This document shows, one piece after another, positions 31,317 through 39,320 of a DNA stretch of 40,784 nucleotides. Below the pieces are notes generated by a model. That model ran no database searches, was not told the DNA's origin, and worked only from the letters and a program-made list of their open reading frames with translations. This DNA is from a virus. Position 1 is the first letter of the stretch. Every line of letters begins with the position of its first letter. Made by a program: the position numbers and the translations under genes. The stretch is taken from positions 1-40,784 of IMG/VR virus record IMGVR_UViG_3300025322_000072. One strand, given 5' to 3'.

Positions 31317-32076
31317 CGATGAGATCCTCCATGGTGTAGTATGCCTCGTGTGCTAGCCTTTTCCTATTCAACTCTGCATTCCTGCCAGAGAAGTGAAGGT
31401 TGTCAGGGATCCCCTCGAGGTTTGCTGGGGCTAGCTGGGGGTGAATATCCCTGATAGTTATTACCTGATAGGGGGATCCTGCAACATCCTCTAGGTGGCA
31501 ATATTCGGTATAGATCCTCCCGAATAAATGGGATCTCCTGACCCACTTCTCCTCCCAGGTTCCATTATAGACAATTAGGTTCTGGGCTGTAGGGCTCCCT
31601 TGTTGGATCGTGACTGGGCGTGGAACCGTGAACAAGTCTGCCATTAGGGCTCCTAGAGGGAAAGTGCAAACGACAAGATCATTCACCTTACACAGCTCAA
31701 AAACCTCTTCAGTGCTCAGGGGTTCACGATCCACATAATCAAATGCTGCTGTATCTTGAAATACCTGAACAGTCCTCCAAGGAGAATAACCTAGCTCCAT
31801 ATCATATTTTCCAAAGGAGGAGCTAACTTGACCCTGAATGCTATCCCCCCATTGTTTCTGGAGGTAGATCTGATTGGTTCCAATATACGAGTAGGTGATA
31901 ACCTCCTGAGGAACTTTCCTAGCATACTGGGGAGGGATCCAGTGAAAATAAAAGGCTCCTGCAGGGCTCCTCAGGGATCCTGTACTGATGACCACTGGCT
32001 TGTAACCTTTGTCGTTACAAGCCATGACAGAAAACATTCCACTTGGCCCAAGTCCTAGGATGGCAATCTTTTTCAT
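31306..32076 (-). CDS. Flavoprotein-like Rossmann protein 2
   Basis: A 256-residue protein with N-terminal dinucleotide-binding GLGPSG (8-13) in a beta-alpha-beta start (KKIAILGLGPSGMFSVMACNDKGYKPVVIS). Near the C-terminus is NLHFSGRNAELN, which resembles the second FAD-binding motif of UDP-galactopyranose mutase/amine-oxidase-like flavoproteins (NLYFAGRxAE). Between them is a beta-rich domain. Short for the family (usual ~370-400). It overlaps its neighbour on each side (ATGA upstream) and appears related to the protein encoded just before it. Substrate unknown. Confidence 0.6.
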   Translation of the reverse strand: MKKIAILGLGPSGMFSVMACNDKGYKPVVISTGSLRSPAGAFYFHWIPPQYARKVPQEVITYSYIGTNQIYLQKQWGDSIQGQVSSSFGKYDMELGYSPWRTVQVFQDTAAFDYVDREPLSTEEVFELCKVNDLVVCTFPLGALMADLFTVPRPVTIQQGSPTAQNLIVYNGTWEEKWVRRSHLFGRIYTEYCHLEDVAGSPYQVITIRDIHPQLAPANLEGIPDNLHFSGRNAELNRKRLAHEAYYTMEDLIDAI

Positions 32077-32978
32077 TCCTCCTCCTCCTCTCCTAGGATC
32101 TCGTTGAGGATCTCGAGGGCTCTGCCATAGGAGGCTCCAAACCCGAGATCTCCTCTGACTTCAGCCTTTTGTCCGACTAGGAAAAGATTTTCAGTTTGGG
32201 GGTTAGGCTCCACCCAGGGCTGGGCTATAGGGCTGACTACAGAGTATTTGCCAAAATACTTATCACCGTCAGGGTAGTCATAGGCTGGAGGGTATTCAAA
32301 GTATAGCCTCCCTTTGAAGTATGTAGCCCTCCACCATTCATGAGTATGGCCATTCCCTCTCACTCCATTTAGGATCCTGAAGTGAGGGTTGGATCGCAAG
32401 GCTTTGGGCAGGAGGTTCCTCAGGTCATTGATATCCTCCTCCCCTAGCATTTCTCTAGGATAGACTAGGATGGGCATATTCACGATCCAACCTCTCCAAG
32501 CCCCATTCTTCTTTGCTTCATCTGTAGGAAAGGTTTGGAACACCAGATCGTGAACTAGGGCTATATCCCGAATATCCCCTGCATCCAATCGCATCGTCAT
32601 AGAAACAGATTGGTTGCCCAGGATCTTTTCAAAGTTGTCCAGATCATAGAACAGATCTTGCTTTACAGCCTCGAGCTCCTCTTGGGCTAGGGTATTGAAC
32701 ATAGGCTTGGGGATCTTCACCCCTCGCCATTTTCTTTCAACATAAGCCAGTATATCTCCTCCTAGGAGATGCTGGGGTATAGAGAAGCCCTCCATAGGCT
32801 CTGTAATTCTCGAGTCAGGGAGCCAAGGAATGAATAGGTGCTCCAACATCTCATCAGTAATTTTATGAGAGTAGATCTCTATGTCATTCGATGGAACCCC
32901 TACATCTCTCAGTGCCTGCAATACTAGAGCTCCATCCCAGCCACATCCTAGGATGCCAAACATAGCCCTTTTGCTCAT
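32073..32978 (-). CDS. Flavoprotein-like Rossmann protein 1
   Basis: A 301-residue protein with GILGCGWDGALVLQALRD (G11, G13, G16) at the N-terminus and NLFLVGQKAEVRGDLGFGASYGRALEILNEI at 262-292. The latter corresponds to the C-terminal nucleotide-contacting helix of UGM/amine-oxidase-like FAD enzymes. Between them are LFYDLDNFEKILG and a WWRATYFKGRLYFEYPPAYDYPDG segment that parallels the next protein's VRRSHLFGRIYTEY. Together they look like a duplicated pair. Ends in EEEEE. Overlaps the RuvC-like gene stop. Could oxidise or rearrange a sugar or base precursor. Substrate unknown. Confidence 0.6.
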   Translation of the reverse strand: MSKRAMFGILGCGWDGALVLQALRDVGVPSNDIEIYSHKITDEMLEHLFIPWLPDSRITEPMEGFSIPQHLLGGDILAYVERKWRGVKIPKPMFNTLAQEELEAVKQDLFYDLDNFEKILGNQSVSMTMRLDAGDIRDIALVHDLVFQTFPTDEAKKNGAWRGWIVNMPILVYPREMLGEEDINDLRNLLPKALRSNPHFRILNGVRGNGHTHEWWRATYFKGRLYFEYPPAYDYPDGDKYFGKYSVVSPIAQPWVEPNPQTENLFLVGQKAEVRGDLGFGASYGRALEILNEILGEEEEE

Positions 32979-33430
32979 TTCTCCTCCTGTCTCATTATGA
33001 GATCCTTTTGATATGTTTCCCAGATGTAATAACGAACCATTCCTATGGCATCCTTTGAATGCTGGGATCCTCTAGGGTATGTCCAGCCTCTTTTCGCTGA
33101 TACATACTTCCAATTGCCAGGAGAGATTATATAGAGCCTCCCCTTTACATCATTGCTCATCTGTAGGATAGATTGAATGACATTATTGAAAAACAGAGCT
33201 TGTTTAGGATCCCCCATAACTGCAGGGCTCCTCTCAATAAGGATCTTTTCGCAGGTGGCTCCTAGGAGCCCGACAAACTGGCCAATCTCATTTACAGAGA
33301 ATGCCTCTCGGACATCCATGGACACCACTTCAGCCCTATCCCAATAGAGCTTTATTTCAACAAAAGCTAGCCCTGTAGTAGCTCCTGGATCTATTGCCAT
33401 TACATTTAGATCATTTCCAGTCTCACCCAT
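32975..33430 (-). CDS. RuvC-like Holliday junction resolvase
   Basis: A 151-residue RNase H-fold nuclease. The acidic set is visible: AIDPGATTGLA (D14), ILIERSPAV (E66) and the final HSKDAIGMVRYY (H124, D127). It would cut branched DNA made by recombination or before packaging. AAGGAGG precedes ATG 33430, and a strong hairpin (33443-33465) lies just upstream. Slightly shorter than cellular RuvC, normal for phage versions. Confidence 0.85.
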   Translation of the reverse strand: MGETGNDLNVMAIDPGATTGLAFVEIKLYWDRAEVVSMDVREAFSVNEIGQFVGLLGATCEKILIERSPAVMGDPKQALFFNNVIQSILQMSNDVKGRLYIISPGNWKYVSAKRGWTYPRGSQHSKDAIGMVRYYIWETYQKDLIMRQEEK

Positions 33431-33442
33431 AATAACCTCCTT

Positions 33443-33465
33443 GGGGGAGGGGCAAGCCCTCCCCC
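33443..33465 (-). promoter_or_regulatory. GC-rich intergenic stem-loop
   Basis: Nine-base perfect stem of G and C tracts with one A-T pair (33443-33451 with 33457-33465), five-base loop, between the SSB-like gene and the RuvC-like gene and just upstream of the latter's ribosome site. No U-tract follows on the transcript. Confidence 0.65.
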
Positions 33466-33487
33466 CTTAGATCCTAGCAGGAGCCAG

Positions 33488-34219
33488 CTAGAATGGACGT
33501 TTGAATTTTTTGGGAGCAGCATCCTTGGGCAGGGTGGCTTTTCGTTTTACAGGAGGAGCTTTCACATGAGGTTCATCATCTTCATCCTCCTCCTCTTCAT
33601 CATCCTCCTCCTCCTCTTCTTCATCTTCTTCATCCTCATCCTCGTCAGGGGGAGGAGCCTTGCGGGAGGATTTTGCAGGAGCTTTGGCTGCAGCCTTTTT
33701 CTTGGGCTGGATCTCCTCCTCCTCTTCATCCTCATCCTCATCCTCTTCTTCAATCTCCTCTTCATCCTCCTCTTCATCCTCCTCCTCCTCTACAGCTTGT
33801 CGCTTGACGAGCTTTGCAGGAGCCTTAGAGGATTTTGAAGTGGTGCCAGTGGAGCCAGCGAGGGGCAGGAACTTCTCCACCTTGCTGCGCATCTCTCCAT
33901 CCCATTCTTGCTGGAAAACCTTTACACGGATGATCATGCCGTTGAACTTGTCCCCAGTGACTCTCCCCTTTTCAGGGGCATCGACTGCATTGAGGAACTC
34001 ATCCATTTTCCAGCGTGCTGCAGGAGAGCACGAGACATTCCCGAGTAGGGAGGTGCCTTTGAATGGGCCATCGGTGATGACAAACCGATATTGCCAGTAG
34101 GCATACCCACTTGGCCCCATCCCCTCCTCAAAGTTCTCGATGCGAGCCTTGTAGATCCCATCGGGGATCGATCCCCCAGTGCGGGTTAGATCAACTTGAG
34201 TATAACTTTGCCTGGCCAT
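33488..34219 (-). CDS. DUF669-like candidate ssDNA-binding protein with acidic tail
   Basis: A 243-residue protein. Residues 1-~120 form a beta-rich domain (GSIPDGIYKARIENFEEG, YAYWQYRFVITDGPFKGTSLLGNVS) like the DUF669/SSB-like proteins found next to Sak4 in phages. Residues ~130-235 alternate Glu/Asp runs of about 20 with Lys/Ala/Pro-rich KAPAK stretches, ending APKKFKRPF. Acidic C-tails on SSBs recruit partners and limit DNA binding. The final basic-aromatic end is unusual. Starts one base after the Sak4 stop (TAAAATG). Confidence 0.75.
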   Translation of the reverse strand: MARQSYTQVDLTRTGGSIPDGIYKARIENFEEGMGPSGYAYWQYRFVITDGPFKGTSLLGNVSCSPAARWKMDEFLNAVDAPEKGRVTGDKFNGMIIRVKVFQQEWDGEMRSKVEKFLPLAGSTGTTSKSSKAPAKLVKRQAVEEEEDEEEDEEEIEEEDEDEDEEEEEIQPKKKAAAKAPAKSSRKAPPPDEDEDEEDEEEEEEDDEEEEDEDDEPHVKAPPVKRKATLPKDAAPKKFKRPF

Positions 34220-34220
34220 T

Positions 34221-34988
34221 TTACCTCCAATATTTTGCTAGTTTAGCATAGGTAGGATTTTCAACGACTGGTGGCAGTTTGCCACTTCTATCTTTGGTCA
34301 CGTATTCAGCAGCATCAAAGGACATCATCCTAGGGCTCCCCTCCCCCTCAGCTTTGTAGAGATAGCCGACAACATCCATCATTCGACACAGGTTCCTACT
34401 CGTTTGTTTCCCTATAAGCTGGGGCTGAATAAGATCTGTGTCAAATACCTTAGAAGTTGTCTGGGCGATCATCACTACATTCATGGGCAGCCGTTTGTAG
34501 TTCCTGACCATTGTATCAAAGTCATATAGCATTTTTCCATAATCGCTTTGCCCTGGCAGGCTGTCGTAGGATCTGCGTATATTCGGGAACTCCTCTATGA
34601 TCGCTGCCATCCCTAGCTGCTGAGCTTCATTCAGTGAGTCCAATACAACGGTTTTGTACTTATGTTCACCTCCTAAAAGGAACTGATAGACTGCATCGAT
34701 TTCATCCCAGCGAGTTATACTCACCCTGTCCACTTTCCTGCGGATCGATGCCATTCCATCATCAATATCTAGGAAAAGGGCATCTGGCCAGCTTGAGGCA
34801 AAAACCGTTTTGCCTACACCACTTTCACCATACACCAAAAATCTTTTCCTAGTATCAGAGAGCCCCCCAACAAACTTCTCGAGGATGAGCTGGGGCTCCT
34901 CTCCCTCCTCTGTAGCTGTAGAGGCATTCATATCCTCCTCAGCCCATTCTTCATCTTCAGTGGGTTCTATAGCCTTTTTCTTTGCCAT
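34221..34988 (-). CDS. Sak4-like RecA-fold ATPase
   Basis: A 255-residue P-loop ATPase. The Glu-rich ~45-residue start is followed by FLVYGESGVGKTVFASSW (Walker A 54-61), LFLDIDDG, and TVVLDSLNEAQ (Walker B). This is the RecA/RadB-like single-strand annealing or recombination ATPase group called Sak4, which usually lies beside an SSB and a PD-(D/E)XK nuclease, as here. Start overlaps the nuclease stop by one base (TAATG). Role: DNA pairing in replication-linked recombination. Confidence 0.85.
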   Translation of the reverse strand: MAKKKAIEPTEDEEWAEEDMNASTATEEGEEPQLILEKFVGGLSDTRKRFLVYGESGVGKTVFASSWPDALFLDIDDGMASIRRKVDRVSITRWDEIDAVYQFLLGGEHKYKTVVLDSLNEAQQLGMAAIIEEFPNIRRSYDSLPGQSDYGKMLYDFDTMVRNYKRLPMNVVMIAQTTSKVFDTDLIQPQLIGKQTSRNLCRMMDVVGYLYKAEGEGSPRMMSFDAAEYVTKDRSGKLPPVVENPTYAKLAKYWR

Positions 34989-35839
34989 TACTCCTCCAGG
35001 TATATTCTCTTGCCAGGTTTTCTGGGCATTTTGTTCAGGATGCTCTCATTGGAACCGCTGTCATTGATCGACAGACACCCATTGTAGAATGAACAATCCC
35101 AAGAGCAATCTTTTGTTGGGTTCCGATATATTGCACCTCCATTCTTTAGGAACTCTCCTATTTCAACCCCTTGGGTAATAATCTCCTTGTAGATAGCCTC
35201 GAGCCCCTCAGGGTTGCGGTATTGCGGGATCCTTAGCACTGGCTCCTTTACAGCTATGCCACCATCTCCTATTCGGATGATGTTATAGAAAACCCCTGCA
35301 GGTTCATATCCTAGGAGATAGGAGGCTAGCATATAGATGGAGATCTGCTGGTCAAGATCCAGAGCCTTTGTTTCTACTCGTTTGAGGAACTTATGCTCAA
35401 GCAGCCAAGTCATTCCTTTGATCGTCACGATCCCATCTATGTAGCCCTTTAGCACAAGCCCATGGCCAATGTCAATATTGAACTCCTTTTCGATAGCCTC
35501 CACATTTTCAAAGTTGTCGTTATTCTTGGCAAAGTCAAAATATCGCTCGAGGGATCCCTTTAGGAGCTCATAATCAGCCATCAGATCCCCTAGGTTCTCT
35601 AGGGTGCTCTCTGCCTCATAATACTTCCATGCTACATCTAGAGCCCCAGCGGTATCTGTTCTCTCCCCTTTAGTGTAATAATAGGCTAGAGCCTTATGCC
35701 CTGCGGATCCTCTAAGGAGCCCAGCAGAGGGGAGAGGGGCATAGTTCTCTACATAGTTCAGGTAGAATTGGTACCTGCAGCGTCTGTAGCTGGCCATCAT
35801 CGTGTGAGAGATATTTATGGTAGGGATATTTTTGCCCAT
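34988..35839 (-). CDS. Cas4/RecB-like PD-(D/E)XK nuclease
   Basis: A 283-residue exonuclease-like protein. Opening: SHTMMASYRRCRYQFYLNYV (C21), H48 in GSAGHKAL. Core: KGYIDGIVTI (D135), WLLEHKF (E148, K150), and a QQISIYMLASY helix after it. C-terminal Cys set: C245-x3-C249-x5-C255. With C21 it would make the four-Cys iron-sulfur site typical of Cas4/AddB nucleases. It probably resects DNA for the adjacent Sak4/SSB pair. Not part of a CRISPR locus here. Overlaps the upstream small gene by 25 bases. Confidence 0.85.
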   Translation of the reverse strand: MGKNIPTINISHTMMASYRRCRYQFYLNYVENYAPLPSAGLLRGSAGHKALAYYYTKGERTDTAGALDVAWKYYEAESTLENLGDLMADYELLKGSLERYFDFAKNNDNFENVEAIEKEFNIDIGHGLVLKGYIDGIVTIKGMTWLLEHKFLKRVETKALDLDQQISIYMLASYLLGYEPAGVFYNIIRIGDGGIAVKEPVLRIPQYRNPEGLEAIYKEIITQGVEIGEFLKNGGAIYRNPTKDCSWDCSFYNGCLSINDSGSNESILNKMPRKPGKRIYLEE

Positions 35840-36135
35840 TGATAGGCTCCTCCTCTTTCATCCTCCCTGACAAAGATCCCTAGGGTGCAGTGATCGAATT
35901 TTCTCCCGATGAACTGTCCCATCAGGAGGCAAGTATTGACTTTTCCTACTGCGATGATCGCATCCCTACTAGGGTCAAAATCAGCCATCACTGTGGCTAC
36001 AATGGCAGAGAGATCCGTCACCTTTTCCTCATACCCAGTCGTGACAAACTTGATGCTCTCTGCCTCTCCCTTTAGCACTGAGAAGTCATGGCTGGGCTGG
36101 GCGATATAGATTGTCCTGAACTTTTTATCTGCCAT
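35815..36135 (-). CDS. Hypothetical small protein of the recombination block
   Basis: A 106-residue protein from ATG 36135 (MADKKFRTIYIAQPSHDFSVLKGEAESIKFVTTGYEE), with GGAGG five bases upstream. Alternating beta and helix (TDLSAIVATVMADFDPSRDAIIAVG). The phage versions of this alpha/beta pattern near helicases are unnamed to me. It overlaps the helicase and nuclease genes. Function unknown. Confidence 0.65.
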   Translation of the reverse strand: MADKKFRTIYIAQPSHDFSVLKGEAESIKFVTTGYEEKVTDLSAIVATVMADFDPSRDAIIAVGKVNTCLLMGQFIGRKFDHCTLGIFVREDERGGAYQWAKISLP

Positions 36136-38092
36136 TCTGTCCTCCAATGGTTTTCAATAATCCAGTAGTCAACTGTACATTTTGATCCTTTCTGTACTGG
36201 AGCACCTGGTTGATAACGTGATCGATTGTATCCCCTCCTTTAGGGGAGGTAGATAGCAGGTGAATTATATGGGGGCTATCTTTAGTTCCAATACGTCTTA
36301 CACGATGGAGGGATTGAAAATAATCATCTCCATTGTAGGATCTCTCGAGATAGATAGCCGTGCGAGCTTTGGTCAAAGTCAAGCCAAACTTTCCTACTCC
36401 TGGGTGAGCAATGATCACATCTATTTGTCCATTTTGGAACTCCTCTACAATCGATTGTCTGACTTCTTGGTTCGTGTCTCCTGTTAGGATAGCTACAGAG
36501 TGCCCAGCCTCATCTACTAGGGAGGCTAGCCTTTTAGCTGTAGCTACAAAGTTCACCCAGATGATAGCTGGGAGCTCTTCATACTCTAGCATCTCCACAG
36601 CAGCTTTCCACTTAGATGAGACATGCTCAGCTTTGTTCAGGATCCCTGGATTGGATGCCATCTGTACCAGGCGTAGGATCTGAGTTAGGATATTACCTGC
36701 AGCCACTGTATCCCCCTCGGGTAGATTGGCTAGGAGATCCTGCTCCATAGATCGATAGATTTTGTAATCACTTTCCCCCATAGGGATTTCAATATTTTCA
36801 AAGATGAACTCAGGGAGGTTCAGAACCTGATCTTGAGTTCTGCAATAATAAATATCGGCTAGATCCCTCTTTATACGATCAGCAGCATCAGGGAGGTTCG
36901 CAGCAATCTCGTTTGCCCATCCGTTGAAGATCACGTTGCAATACTCCTTAGCAAATCTCCAGTAAGATCGAAAACGTCTGGGGGATAGGAGATGGAGCTC
37001 TGCCCACATATCGTCAAAGAACCTCGTTGTAGGGGCTCCCGAGAGCTCCCAGACTATAGGGATCTTAGAGGAGAACTCTGTAAGTGTCTCAGTTCTCTTG
37101 GCTTTTCTATTCTTGATCATGACGCTCTCGTCAATGATAAGGATGTCCCAGTCGATAGCTTTGAAGCTCCCTACCTGACGAACCAGTGTGTCATAGTTTG
37201 TAACAACCCAGTTGCTCTCGGGATCCTCCCACTTAGTAGGGGAGCCGTGCCATACTGCAGCCGTTTTCTTTGACCACATCTGGATCTCTTTTCTCCAGTT
37301 ATACAAAAGGGATAACGGTGCCACGACCAACACCGCCATCCCCTTTGCCTCAGGCAAATTCTCCGCAGCCTTTATGGAGCAGACCGTCTTGCCCAACCCT
37401 GGGGCTAGAGCCAATAAGGCTTTGTCTCGGGTTCGCAAGAATTGAATTGCCTCCTTTTGGAACTGGAAAAGAACCTCGTCATTCTCAAGCTCCTCTGGCA
37501 TCTTCTGGATCTCGAGGAGTTGAGCCACTGCATCCAAAACCTCCTGCGTGATCTCGAGATCTGGAAAGGTAGCTTGGAGCTTATAGTAGCTATCTAGGGA
37601 AAAAGTATTGACCCAAGTCCAGCTCTCCCTTTGTCCTCGTTTGAACCCCCATTCCTTGCAGACATTGGTGGGGTAGATCTTTGGGACAAATTCTAGCCTT
37701 TTATCCTGATCAAACTGAACAACTCCCGATGACTTCTTTTGAACCGATGCCACCTCTGCTTTTTCAGTTCTCTCTGCGGATCTTTTCTCATAGCTCTCGA
37801 GCCAACCCAAAACCTCTGTCTTGACCCGAGTAGCCTGATAGTCATGATCGATATGCAGGATCTGCTTTTGGTACTTGGGGAGGATCTTTTGGAGGGCAGC
37901 TAGCTGTTTATGACTAGGGTATCTGCCCTCGATGATCTGCTCAGCTATAGAGGTACAGAAGTTGGCATCGGTGGAATTGAACCCAACGCCATTCTTTTCC
38001 ACCGTGCCCTGAATAACTTGCTCCTCATCAGTCTGAAAATCATACAGCCCTAGGAGGCTAGTTATAGATCTTAGTGCAGATAGGTTTTCCAT
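36125..38092 (-). CDS. SNF2/SF2-type helicase
   Basis: A 655-residue DNA translocase. An N-terminal ~115-residue helical domain is followed by a HARP-like/linker segment, then the SF2 core: PGLGKT (231-236, motif I), VVAPLSLLYNW (Ia), DILIIDESVMIKN (motif II as DESV, 321-324, not DEAH/DEAD), SGAPTT (III), and the second half with VDVIIAHPGVGKFGLTLTKA and QSLHRVRRIG (motif VI, arginine finger). First gene of the replication block after the terminator. Likely acts in fork remodelling or strand exchange. Confidence 0.9.
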   Translation of the reverse strand: MENLSALRSITSLLGLYDFQTDEEQVIQGTVEKNGVGFNSTDANFCTSIAEQIIEGRYPSHKQLAALQKILPKYQKQILHIDHDYQATRVKTEVLGWLESYEKRSAERTEKAEVASVQKKSSGVVQFDQDKRLEFVPKIYPTNVCKEWGFKRGQRESWTWVNTFSLDSYYKLQATFPDLEITQEVLDAVAQLLEIQKMPEELENDEVLFQFQKEAIQFLRTRDKALLALAPGLGKTVCSIKAAENLPEAKGMAVLVVAPLSLLYNWRKEIQMWSKKTAAVWHGSPTKWEDPESNWVVTNYDTLVRQVGSFKAIDWDILIIDESVMIKNRKAKRTETLTEFSSKIPIVWELSGAPTTRFFDDMWAELHLLSPRRFRSYWRFAKEYCNVIFNGWANEIAANLPDAADRIKRDLADIYYCRTQDQVLNLPEFIFENIEIPMGESDYKIYRSMEQDLLANLPEGDTVAAGNILTQILRLVQMASNPGILNKAEHVSSKWKAAVEMLEYEELPAIIWVNFVATAKRLASLVDEAGHSVAILTGDTNQEVRQSIVEEFQNGQIDVIIAHPGVGKFGLTLTKARTAIYLERSYNGDDYFQSLHRVRRIGTKDSPHIIHLLSTSPKGGDTIDHVINQVLQYRKDQNVQLTTGLLKTIGGQNGR

Positions 38093-38124
38093 GGATTTTC
38101 CCTTTCATTTTAGAAAATGGCTCG

Positions 38125-38157
38125 AGTGCGAGCATTTTTGCCCGCACTTAGAGTATA
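38125..38157 (-). promoter_or_regulatory. Candidate promoter with operator-like hairpin before the replication block
   Basis: TATACT (38157-38152) on the coding strand, with no strong -35. Just downstream is a nine-base inverted repeat (38125-38133 with 38140-38148, one G-T, loop of six), where a transcript would start. It is the only boundary between the lysis genes and the replication genes, so a promoter is needed here. The palindrome may be an operator. Confidence 0.45.
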
Positions 38158-38171
38158 AACCATTTCATGTA

Positions 38172-38203
38172 AAAAGAAAAGCCCCTTTGCACGGCTATTT
38201 TTT
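38172..38203. terminator. Bidirectional intrinsic terminator after the holin gene
   Basis: Short stem AGCC/GGCT (38180-38183 with 38193-38196), extended by A and T tracts with one bulge, followed by TTTTCTTTTT on the minus strand and seven Ts on the plus strand. It lies at the holin stop codon and would end the late transcript. The stem is weak but has the best U-tract in the genome. Confidence 0.6.
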
Positions 38204-38509
38204 TAGAGGATCTATAGCCCGAGCCCCTGCATACCCAGAAACAACTTTGATCACATCGTGAACTACATTAGCTCCTCTAGCCCCAATAATGCCAGTCAGG
38301 ACAAACCCGACATAAGGCACAGAGAGGGTAATGCCCACTGCTTCAAAGACATCGATCTGTCCGAGCACTGAGATTATTAGAGAAGCTAACAACGACCAAA
38401 GCATGTCCAGGTTCCATCCCTTTTCCTTATCGTAAATTGGCTTGATGCCAGTCACGATTGCTTCAGCCAGGGTGGCCATTACTAGAATTTGCTGCCATTG
38501 AAAATCCAT
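38195..38509 (-). CDS. Holin
   Basis: A 104-residue membrane protein next to the endolysin, AGGAGG before ATG. Hydrophobic segments: residues ~4-20 (weak), ~34-50 (MLWSLLASLIISVLGQI) and ~55-78 (VGITLSVPYVGFVLTGIIGA), then a helical basic end. It permeabilises the membrane to release the muramidase. Length and position are typical. No N-terminal signal. Confidence 0.8.
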   Translation of the reverse strand: MDFQWQQILVMATLAEAIVTGIKPIYDKEKGWNLDMLWSLLASLIISVLGQIDVFEAVGITLSVPYVGFVLTGIIGARGANVVHDVIKVVSGYAGARAIDPLKK

Positions 38510-38510
38510 T

Positions 38511-39302
38511 TTATCCTCCTATTTTGTAGCCTAATGTAGCTGCCCATTCTTCTAGGGCTAGCAGTCGAATAACAACCCCCTCTAGGGAGGTAGGGATAGG
38601 GAGATCCACCCAGCCCATTTCCTGCCGATAGATGGCACGATCCTCTACAGTCACATCCAGATCGACATCACCAGCCACGATCCCAGCTACAGTTCCTTTT
38701 GCGCTCCACTGCCACAGCTTTGCTATTGTCCATGGCTTGGGCACTAAGGGCTGGAGGAGCTCACTTGAGACAACAGTTCTCTCGAGGGAGGCTATAACGG
38801 TTTTGATGTCTGTCCGTTTGTCGTAGGGATAGGAGGCTGCCCATAGGTGACGGTTTTCATTCACCACCCATTGCTGAGTCAAACCTCCATTAGGCTCCCA
38901 GAACCATTTGCCAGTGTAGATCCCCATTGGAACTTTATGCGGGATTGTCTGATCTGCATAGAGGCAGAAGTTGTGAGCCATGTCAAAGATCCTACTAGTG
39001 GGCAGGATCCCTCCAGTGCTCTCGACATCGCAGAAGTGATTACCCTCTCCATAGTCTAGAGCTAGTTGGGTGTTCATGACCAGCAATTGTTGCCTGTAAT
39101 CGTATGCTGGCATGAAGTAGTGATAGGCATACCTCTTTAGTTTGCCACGAAACAAACTCCAGTAGTATTGAAAAAGAGGATCCTTAGTGAGGCCATACGA
39201 GGCTCTACACAGAACCCCTTCATAGCCCTGAGCAGCTACTTTAGCTGCATCGGCTGGTGAGCCATCCCATTTTGAGATATCAATCAATTTCATTCTCTGC
39301 AT
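38511..39302 (-). CDS. GH25 muramidase endolysin
   Basis: A 263-residue lysozyme, hydrolysing the N-acetylmuramyl-beta-1,4 bond of peptidoglycan. Family GH25 features: MKLIDISKWDG (D8) at the start, RYAYHYFMP, HFCDVESTGG (D92, E94 as the catalytic pair), PMGIYTGKWFW, and LWQWSAKGTVAGIVAGDVDLDV near residues 192-213. The last ~35 residues (SLEGVVIRLLALEEWAATLGYKIGG) look like a short C-terminal helix that may bind the wall or oligomerise. No signal peptide, so export is via holin. AGGAGG before ATG. Confidence 0.93.
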   Translation of the reverse strand: MQRMKLIDISKWDGSPADAAKVAAQGYEGVLCRASYGLTKDPLFQYYWSLFRGKLKRYAYHYFMPAYDYRQQLLVMNTQLALDYGEGNHFCDVESTGGILPTSRIFDMAHNFCLYADQTIPHKVPMGIYTGKWFWEPNGGLTQQWVVNENRHLWAASYPYDKRTDIKTVIASLERTVVSSELLQPLVPKPWTIAKLWQWSAKGTVAGIVAGDVDLDVTVEDRAIYRQEMGWVDLPIPTSLEGVVIRLLALEEWAATLGYKIGG

Positions 39303-39320
39303 TTTATCCTCCTCTATAGA

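Noticed and set aside
29225-33430. Queuosine/archaeosine-type DNA modification
   Set aside because: None of the needed GTP cyclohydrolase, QueD/QueE/QueC or transglycosylase-like genes is seen.
33566-34100. Plus-strand frames with poly-Ser and poly-Leu/Ile opposite the SSB-like gene
   Set aside because: They mirror the Glu/Asp codon runs of the real gene on the other strand.
34988-35839. CRISPR association suggested by the Cas4-like nuclease
   Set aside because: No repeat-spacer array or other cas gene is visible; its neighbours are phage recombination genes.
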